From: Beaufortia kweichowensis
Lineage: Eukaryota > Chordata > Actinopteri > Cypriniformes > Gastromyzontidae
NCBI GenBank assembly: GCA_019155185.1
Contig: CM032798.1
Location: 19,135,121-19,199,120 of the forward strand
Length of the DNA: 64,000 nucleotides
Direction: 5' to 3'
Below the pieces are notes generated by a model, which had not been told where the DNA came from, did no database searches, and saw only the letters and a program-made list of their open reading frames with translations. Position 1 is the stretch's first letter. The number at the start of each line of letters is the position of its first letter. Positions 40,942 through 64,000 of the stretch are shown here, piece by piece. The translations under genes were made by a program, and so were the position numbers.

Positions 40942-43900
40942 TTACTCTGAGTTAGGATTCTCAAATCTGGCGTAAGGACTCGCTCTGCTGAGACCTGAGA
41001 GAGAGAGAGTCGAATGAATACAAAATCTGCAATCACATCAAATTAATCAGTCTTTTGTGTTTTTCATCGTATCCTAGTGATTTTAAACACCTCACATAAT
41101 CAAAACTGTTTTACTGCAGATAAACAAGAGGACAAATGACATAATCACCAGCAGATGGCGCAAAACTACATACAGATCAGTTTAAAAGACTCTTTAAACA
41201 TGTTAAAGAACTTCAGTTTCATGATCATTTATTGATTCAAACAGAAAACACAACTGTTTTTGTTAAGAAATTGAGACTTAAATTCTTAAAAGTTGTGTTT
41301 TCTGTTATGGATTTTTAAAGATCAATAACTATTTAGTATTCAGTATTCTGCACTCATTCATGTACTGACAGCATAAAAACCTCATGAAATTTGTTCACAG
41401 ACTGATGGTATAACTCACCATATTTCTGCCGGATCTCATCATGTCTTATCTTCAGATCTGCTGTTCTGTGAAACAAAAACACAAGGACATTAATTCCTAC
41501 TGAAACACACACACTTTTGTGCCCTTTACAGCTGTTAAACTGGTTTCTCATGGAACATCTTTTGTCACATCTCAGTTCCTCATAACATGATGTCTCTTGT
41601 ATGTTTGGAAATGCACAAGCTCATACTGTAACCATCAAGCTTCTATACTGTCCATATACAGACAAAAGTTCAAACAACTTTTACAAGTTTTAAATATCTA
41701 ATTGTTTTTGGAGAAGTCACAAAGTCAGTCTGTCTTACCTCTGTTCTTGTTTTGTCTTTGTCTTGCCTGTCTTCCGGTTCATATTGTTTTCAAATCGAGC
41801 AGATCTGTAAAAGACAAAGTAGACACTTTAAGATCTTTCATTCAACTGTTAATAACATACAGTATTGATATTAACATCTCTATCTTTCTTATTTATACAT
41901 CTTTTTGCACTTAAAATAACTTTGAAAAAAAGCATCTGCTAAAGAAATACATGTAAATGTAAAGAAAGGGAGAGAGTTTTCACATTTTAATTTAAATGAT
42001 CTGAATCAGTTTTGCAACATTCTTAGCACAACACAAGTAATGTCTGAGCTGATTGACATCAGCCGGCAGTATTCAGTCAATGGAGGGTACGACACATCTG
42101 TCAATCAAACAGCCATGTGACATGTTTTAGGTTAACACGTCACATATGTTCAGACTTACCCAATGTTCTCACACTTGCAGCAACAGAAGATGCAAACCAA
42201 TAAAGCAATGATGAGGAGCGCACCGATCACTGACAACACAATGATCAAAACCTGGAAGTTCACTGAAGTTTAGGAAAGAAAAGAAAGTGTCAAATTGATC
42301 TGCAGGGGATGCAGTACATACTCGTGTAAACATTATAAACACACAAGCTAAATGATTGTTTTTGGATTGCATTTAATAAACTGAAGAACATGTCTTACTT
42401 GAGCACAGACCCCAGCGAGCATCTTTCAGTGGACACAGGGATTGAGGGGGTAAGATTGTTTTGACTGGGTATGTCAGACATTTCTTTGTTTCGATGCACC
42501 ATAGACACTAAAAACACATAAAAATAAAGACTAAAATCAGTACAGAGATTTAGAAACAATAATGAGAAAGACATCAGTAGTGATGAGCTGAACTCAATGG
42601 AATAAGACACGTCACTGACTGTGAGAATATCTCTGTGTGATTCACAAATATGGAATCTCAACGTCACAAAAAATATCTATCAATAGCTCAAGAAACCTCA
42701 AAGACAAATGCCTTGATGGACCTGACAGCACATCATGAGAACAAACACATGACAGCCAGAAATATCACCTGTAGAAGATGTATTTATATTTATACACAAA
42801 TACACATTATAAGATTAAAGGCTTTTACATTTTACAATAAATGTGCAAAACTGTCCTTGCCAGAATAGAAACGTATTGCTAAAGTATGTGTTGTTATGTG
42901 GTATGTGCGGTTGCTAGGGTGTGTTGTTGCTAGGGTGGTCCCTTTATATATATATATATATCATTCAGATTCCTCCTTTAATGTACATTTTGAAGGATTT
43001 TTTTTCATCTGTTTTATCATTGACAGGAAAAACCAATTGTATATCTGTAGATCTGTTTTTAGAAAAGATGTAAGATTAAAGTTACATGACAACGTTTTTA
43101 TACTTTGGTTTAATGATTTATGCAACCTTAAGAGCAAAATAATACTGATGCTTGCTTTATAACTAAATAAAAAACACCTTAATGACACATGACAGAGTTT
43201 TTAAGGGAAGGTACAGACGATCTCATGGTAACTGAGCTCCAGGAAAGAGTTTAATGACCTATAAACATCCAGAACAGCTCAAACCTGTTCAACAGGTGAG
43301 GTGACGTAGAATCTGATGAATGTAAAGACATCCAGATGAATTATAATCTCTTTTTAACAGTCGGGTGAGTTTCACACAGACACATGTTAGTCAATATGCA
43401 AATAGAGTGAACAAAACAGGCCAAAGTTAAAGAGAAAGACATTCATTTAGAGATATAAAGTTTTATACTTACATTCACGTTTGCCAAGCATTCTCCACAA
43501 CTAGTGCCATTTTTACTCTCACAACCTAAAGACATAAGAGGAGAAACTCCATCCTTTAAGTTTAAGTAACACAATATCTGTATAATAATAATGCCATCAG
43601 TGATGTTTAGTGTCTGTATTGAGATCCTTTGAGACCGCGGTTGCCTTGACCGTCTCCTGCCATGAAACCACTGAATATCAACATGGGAACTTATTAACTA
43701 GCTAGAACAATATATGAATCTTTCTTGGGAATTAATGTTTCAACAATAAACAGCTATTACAATACAAACAATTATATTGTTTTTGAGTATTAAAAAATAA
43801 AAGTATAACAGTTAACTCTCTCTTGAAGGGCATTCTTTATGAAATCATGAGAAATCTTGTGATAGCTGAAAACTTTATGAAACACATACAGAATACAATT

Positions 43901-44234
43901 ATGTCATTTCATGGAATGAATCATGGGATGAATCATGCTTTAACCAAATGTTTTAAATGTCTGCAGACAGTAGACATAGAAGAAACATGGTATAAACATG
44001 CACTAAAGATTCAAACTAAATCTTTTTCTTCAAAATTCAATTCAGATGTATTTTGTAAAAAGTGTTTGTCTTACTTGGAGTTTGTGTTGTAGTCTGTGTT
44101 GTAGTCTGTGTTGTAGTCTGTGTTGTAGTTTGTGTTGTAGTTTGTGTTGTAGTTTGTGTTGTAGTATTTGCTGTAGCCTGTGCCAGTGTTGAGCTCAAAC
44201 CAAACAGAAGAAGAACCAAAACTATACAATTCAT
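40942..44234 (-). CDS. pttg1ip: PTTG1IP (PTTG-binding factor), PSI-domain membrane protein (complete, 7 exons)
   Basis: Small type I membrane protein that binds securin (PTTG1) and helps move it to the nucleus. Exons in transcript order: 44075-44234, 43473-43525, 42399-42507, 42160-42262, 41739-41804, 41419-41465, 40942-40994 (591 nt, 196 residues; human 180). Signal peptide MNCIVLVLLLFGLSSTLAQA, then a Thr/Gln repeat (TTTQ about seven times). The PSI domain follows, with the family's cysteines: CESKNGTSCGECLANVNCLW and CIETKKCLTYPVKTILPP. The membrane helix is VLIIVLSVIGALLIIALLVC with a cytoplasmic Cys cluster (FCCCKC). The basic tail includes LKIRHDEIRQKYG and ends PYARFENPNSE, close to human PYARFENN. 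All phases agree. In human the gene also lies next to SUMO3. Confidence 0.95.
41893..41963 (+). repeat. L2/SINE tail fragment, pttg1ip intron
   Basis: actttgaaaaaaagcatctg followed by 'ctaaagaaatacatgtaaatgt' is a degraded copy of the shared L2/SINE tail. Confidence 0.5.
42893..42942 (+). repeat. 'ggttgctagggtg' repeat fragment
   Basis: Two close copies of gttgctagggtg. A related fragment lies at 545-590 (gtggttgctagggtgttctg). This is a familiar fish dispersed repeat. Confidence 0.5.
44082..44170 (-). repeat. pttg1ip: Coding minisatellite (12-bp unit, TTTQ) in pttg1ip exon 1
   Basis: Seven tandem 12-bp units, gttgtagtYtgt on the plus strand, encode consecutive Thr-Thr-Thr-Gln between the signal peptide and the PSI domain. 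Units differ only by a C/T position, so the array looks recent. Confidence 0.9.
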
Positions 44235-44794
44235 CTTCTCTTCTTTAAAATGAACAACACAAACTCTTCTGTTTCCCCTAAACAAAGTGACCTGCAAGTG
44301 CTGTATTAACTATAACGAGGTGAAATCTTCCAGTAAAGCCCGAGAGCAGATGACAATAAATGAACAGGTTTCCAACAGGAGGCTCAATACTTGCCGAAGG
44401 CGTGGCTTATGAATATCATTTACGTAACGCTGACGTCAGGATACTGGCTTCCAAACACACATGTGACTCATTATTATTATTATTATTAAGCACATTTCCA
44501 TTGACATGTGCGATTTCGCAAACTAGAAAGACTGTTTAACTACAAGACAAAATAATAATCTCTATATATTAATTTATGTGGTATTAATGAAAGTACTCAA
44601 TGTTTATTGTATGTTACAAAGTCACTAATGTGTGAAACTGTTGTTGTATTAGAACGATTAAACAACAGAACATTACGACATATCAAAAGAAATATGCAAA
44701 TGAGTTCATGAACAGAATGAGGTGAACAGCGTCCTCTGGTGTATGATCGATATATCACATCATATACTGAAAGATCATTTGCTGGTTTAAAATA

Positions 44795-45240
44795 AAGTTT
44801 TTAAAGCATTTGTTTGTTTAAATCATGATTTTTCATAATCAGATAAAGTGCTGTTTTCAGAATTATCACATTCATAACAGTTCATATTCTTCATAAATGA
44901 ACACATGAAAATTAAAATAAAATAACTATATGATGTTTTTCATTTGTTGGCTATTATTGCTTCTGGTTTGTGTGTTTTAATTCACAGAAATCCTACAAAG
45001 TATGTCACATTCATAACACATGTATATTTACATCTACTTTTAAACTAGAAATAACGCAGTGGCGACATCATGTCCAACATAGCAGAAATGCTGATATATT
45101 TATGATGTCTGACTATTATGAACAGGTTTACTTGTTGTTGTTCATTTCTATATCATGTATCCGTTAAACAGATGATTCAATATACTGATAATAAACACAT
45201 TCTGTGAGAATTTATATTTCAAGTTTTGACTGAAGATGTT
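44795..45240 (+). repeat. Dispersed repeat family A copy with insertion
   Basis: Left-half block at 44795-44950, then a stretch ending 'ctggtttgtgtgttttaatt' as in 38435-38665, and the right-end block 'agatgattcaatatactgat ... atttatatttcaagttttgac' at 45170-45230. Confidence 0.75.
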
Positions 45241-45277
45241 GTTCATAACGCTGGAATTGCCCACATTGATATTCATG

Positions 45278-45745
45278 TATTATCTCATGATATTCATCAT
45301 TACACAAACCACTGCGTGGAAGAGGCAATAATTTATTAAAAGCATTTTGTCTATAAAGCCAGTTATATGATAAAGATGGAAAATGAAATGGACTCAATTT
45401 CTCTCTCAGTATGTTTTAACAAGCACAATTACTTATGTTTTGTGTAATTTTACAGTGGTGATCATGAGTAAATTACATTCAGGCCTGTGTGTATTGGCAT
45501 CAATGCAGCCCTGAGCAAAGACCCCAGTGTATAGACTGATAGTTTTCTGATGTTTGAGAACTTTAGTCAGATAGAAACAGAGACACTGATCCAACTGACT
45601 GAAGAATATATCTCATGATATTCATCATTACACAAACCACAACGTAAGTTACAATAATTTATTAAAGCATTTTGTAAAGCCAGTTACAAAAGAAACATGT
45701 TTTTCTCTCTCAGTATGTGTGTAATGTGATCATGAGTAAATTAAA
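45278..45745 (+). repeat. Direct duplication, 330-bp offset
   Basis: tatctcatgatattcatcat, 'tacacaaaccac', 'caataatttattaaa', 'gcattttgt', 'aaagccagtta' and 'gatcatgagtaaatta' occur in the same order at 45278-45475 and again at 45608-45745. Confidence 0.8.
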
Positions 45746-45763
45746 TTGGCTGCCCGTGAGCTG

Positions 45764-45957
45764 ACGATGTGATGTGTGTTATACTGATGTGACAAAGTGT
45801 GTGTTTGTGTGATGTGTGTGTGATGTGTGTTATACTGATGTGACAAAGTGTGATGTGTGTGAGAGAGAGAGAGACAGATCCAACCGGAATATATGTGTGT
45901 GATGTGTGTATGTGATGTGTGTGTGTTATACTGATGTGACAAAGTGTGATGTGTGTG
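45764..45957. repeat. GTGTGATG minisatellite with a 26-bp motif
   Basis: The motif gtgttatactgatgtgacaa followed by agtgtg occurs three times (near 45777, 45827 and 45926) in a background of GTGTGATGTG units. Confidence 0.85.
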
Positions 45958-46084
45958 TTAGTATGTCTGTATGAGTCTTCTCAACTGCTCTGATGTCACA
46001 CTGTCTGTCTGTCATCCTAAACACACAATCTGTTGTGTGTGAGACAGACAGCTGTGATGAAAATAATCACACACCACCTGCTTC

Positions 46085-46086
<2 letters not shown>

Positions 46087-46127
<41 letters not shown>
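46087..46127. repeat. (AC)n microsatellite
   Basis: Uninterrupted AC run of about 40 bases. Confidence 0.95.
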
Positions 46128-46129
<2 letters not shown>

Positions 46130-47104
46130 AAATCATTCGTGACAGGTTCCTCTATGCTTCAACTCATTGATAACACTATATCATATATAGATAAATACAC
46201 CAAACCCTCACTGACCCCCTTCCACATTTATATTTCATAAATATAATCATAATTCACAATCAGAAATACACATCATTGCCTAAACATCTTTTCATCGTTA
46301 TATCCATATTTTCAATCCTCTCATTAATGACATGTTTACAAAAGAACTTGCATTACACTGACACATATCATTTGCATATCAAACAGCAAAATGACACAAA
46401 TACTGTTGCAGGATTATATTCACACACACATATAAAACAACAGGCATACGTGAAGTCAAGAGTCAGTAGATGATGTTTGTCTTCTGTCTGACAACAGTCT
46501 GAAAGCTGTTTCATCAGGACCAGACACAAGGTTCGGTCTTGCAGGAGATGATAATAAAGTGTATAATGATGTTTGTTGGGCTTCTGTGATTTATGAGAAC
46601 AGAAAAGCATCATGACATCAGCTGCTGGTCGGTCTGGGTTTGTGGCTTTTAGTCTGTGTGCTTATAAATGTAAATCCCAGCGTTTGATTAAACATTTAGA
46701 AAACTCACATATATATTTCTGTTGCATGTCATATATTGTTGTCCAATCAGATGATGTCTATTATCAGAATGTCCCTCCCCCAACACCACCTGCAACCAAT
46801 CAGCAAGTAGGAAATAATACTTTTTAGTCGTTCTGTAACTAAACTCTATTGGTCATGTAAAGAAAAGTGAAGTTTGTCTATTACACATCGGTCAGACAGA
46901 TGTGCCACTGCTTTATATAACGTCTCTCATTCAGGATGATTTTGTGCATTGATAAGTAACACAAGCCTTGAATCACTGACAAAATGAATTGCTGAAACAG
47001 GATTCGCTGCATTTACACACATATTCTTTGACTCGGTATCAAATGTAATACAGTTATTGTAGCATATACATGTATAGACTCTGCCATTTAATAGAAAATA
47101 AGAT

Positions 47105-47160
47105 TCTTACATATGTCACTTTGGATAAAAGCGTCTGACAAATGCCTAAATGTAGTATAA
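47105..47160 (+). repeat. L2/SINE tail fragment
   Basis: gtcactttggataaaagcgt followed by 'ctgacaaatgcctaaatgtag'. Confidence 0.7.
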
Positions 47161-47539
47161 GCTGATCTGTGAACAGTCTCAGACGGACTCTGATGATGGA
47201 GATCAGATGGAGAGACGCTTCAGATCTTTAAACAGTCTTTAGCAGTCATGACTTTACCAAACTCCTCTGATCTCACACACAGATATATCATCCAGACCTC
47301 AGAACTGAGAACGAACAAGACCAAATGAAAAGAAACTAACCCGGTTTGGTCATCGGTCAGTGTTGGCAGGAGGGTGAAGACAGGGATGTTGTTGTGCTTT
47401 GAACAAGTGAAATTGGTCCAAATAAACATAATAAGTTGGAGTGTGCTGCTGTATAAGACAAAGATAAACAAATGAGAGAGTTTTTCTCTTCTCGCTCGGC
47501 CGTTTCTTCATGGTCTTTGAGATCTCTGATTGGTGTTGA

Positions 47540-62978
<15,439 letters not shown>

Positions 62979-63104
62979 CTGAAACACAGTCACACATCAT
63001 CACACGACTATGACTGTGAGTTCATATCAATGGACATCAAATAAACTTCACTGAGTTTTGGCTTTATTTGAGTGTGCAGCACAAAAGAGAGAGACAGACA
63101 AATG

Positions 63105-63181
<77 letters not shown>

Positions 63182-64000
63182 GCCTACAGTTCAGCATCAG
63201 AATCGCTCACGTTGCCATGGAAACATGAAAGCACAGCCCAATCCAAGACAGTAATGAAAGCCTTATAGATTAATAATCAATATTAGCCACTAATGTCTGT
63301 GTGTACATGTGGTGTTTATCTCATCCAGCTTTAGATATGTGTGCTGCTCATGTCCATTAAATCAGTCACACACAGTCAGTGTTTATCTGTAGTTACGTGC
63401 TTTTAGTTCAATTGAAGCTGACGGCTGTGCTGTGGTAGTAAAGGTCAAAGGTAATGAGCTGAGACAAGTTACGGCTGATCAATACCACTGACGGTAATAA
63501 CATTGACCTTTTACAATCAGAATCAGACATTTTCTGTGTACATGATGTTCTGGAAAAGGTTTTAATATAAAATGTTTATTATAAATAGCATGTTGATCCC
63601 CAAACTGAGCAGTGACTGCTTTAGTAAGACTCATGGTGCGGTGAAGAACACTTCTGTCATCTTAAAGAGTTGATTCAGCTGTATGTGAATCAATACACAA
63701 TCCAACACTAAACACTAAACTAAATCATAAACTATAGACAGACTGCATTCAGTACAAACACTTTCATGCTTGTTCTACAGAAAGTAAATAAACGTGTCAA
63801 TTACATTTCAATACAAACGTGTGTGTGTTTGGTTGTGGGTCCATGAAGATTAAGTGTGTAATGAATAAAGGTTGAATAAAGGGATGAAGACTTCTTTATG
63901 CTCCATTTTCTCCACCCACACACACCAAACACACACGTACACACAAACACACAGTTTCTCCCTCTCAGCACATGCATATTCCTGCAAATCTTTCTGATGT
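62979..64000 (-). other. myo10: myo10 intron running off the right edge
   Basis: No further exon seen. The family predicts one or two more coding exons (about 45-50 residues, including the start) beyond base 64000. Confidence 0.6.
63108..63178. repeat. (TC)n microsatellite
   Basis: About 70 bases of TC just upstream (transcript sense) of myo10 exon 62820-62978. Confidence 0.95.

Larger units (their letters stand above)
44235..47539. other. Region between pttg1ip and the myo10 stop
   Basis: No gene seen. It contains the pttg1ip promoter side (a CRE-like tgacgtca at about 44430), a repeat family A copy (44795-45240), a direct duplication (45278-45745), a GTGTGATG minisatellite, an AC microsatellite, an L2/SINE tail (47105-47160) and, at the right, the myo10 3' UTR (possible ATTAAA at 47087-47092). 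Confidence 0.5.

Noticed and set aside
44062..44253. Plus-strand Val/Cys repeat frame
   Set aside because: Antisense of the pttg1ip TTTQ minisatellite.

Overview
This is a piece of vertebrate nuclear genome. It has long GT-AG introns, CpG-rich promoters, many microsatellites and fish-type dispersed repeats. Protein content and repeats point to a teleost, most likely a cyprinid or relative: tRNA-SINE/L2 tails of the form 'ctttggataaaagcgtctgctaaatg', and two copies of the 'ttaaaggaatagttc...' repeat with paired 'gaacacaaaagaag' segments that I know from carp and zebrafish DNA. No prokaryotic features, CRISPR arrays or proviral genes were seen.

Six genes can be assembled exon by exon from splice sites and reading phase. 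(1) notum, minus strand, about 29-3765, cut by the left edge: a secreted Wnt-deacylating carboxylesterase. (2) coq7, minus, 9242-11004, complete: the mitochondrial di-iron hydroxylase of ubiquinone synthesis. (3) abcc6, plus, 19217-35531, 31 coding exons: an MRP-type ABC exporter. (4) sumo3-type SUMO, minus, about 36550-39600, complete. (5) pttg1ip, minus, about 40700-44300, complete: a PSI-domain single-pass membrane protein. (6) a myo10-type myosin X, minus, 47540-62978, 38 exons seen, 5' end beyond the right edge. sumo3 and pttg1ip are also neighbours in human (21q22.3), which supports SUMO3 over SUMO2.

The space between genes is AT-rich. The blocks 3.8-9.0 kb and 11.1-19.0 kb hold SINE/MITE fragments, a few GC-richer candidate regulatory stretches and one exon-like open frame (13266-13433) that I could not identify. 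Introns of abcc6 and myo10 carry a dispersed repeat family with at least seven copies in the window, MITE-like elements and long GA/TC microsatellites, two of which form the polypyrimidine tract of a myo10 splice acceptor.

These are unrelated housekeeping or physiological genes, not a pathway or operon, and I see no convincing new multi-gene system. The most useful observations are three single-base-scale reading-frame breaks in otherwise intact genes (one in abcc6, two in myo10), which are either assembly indels or real lesions; a long polyproline/EVH1-like tract in the myosin X tail; a Thr-Thr-Thr-Gln minisatellite coding the pttg1ip ectodomain; a GC-AG intron in notum; and the microsatellite-based splice acceptors.
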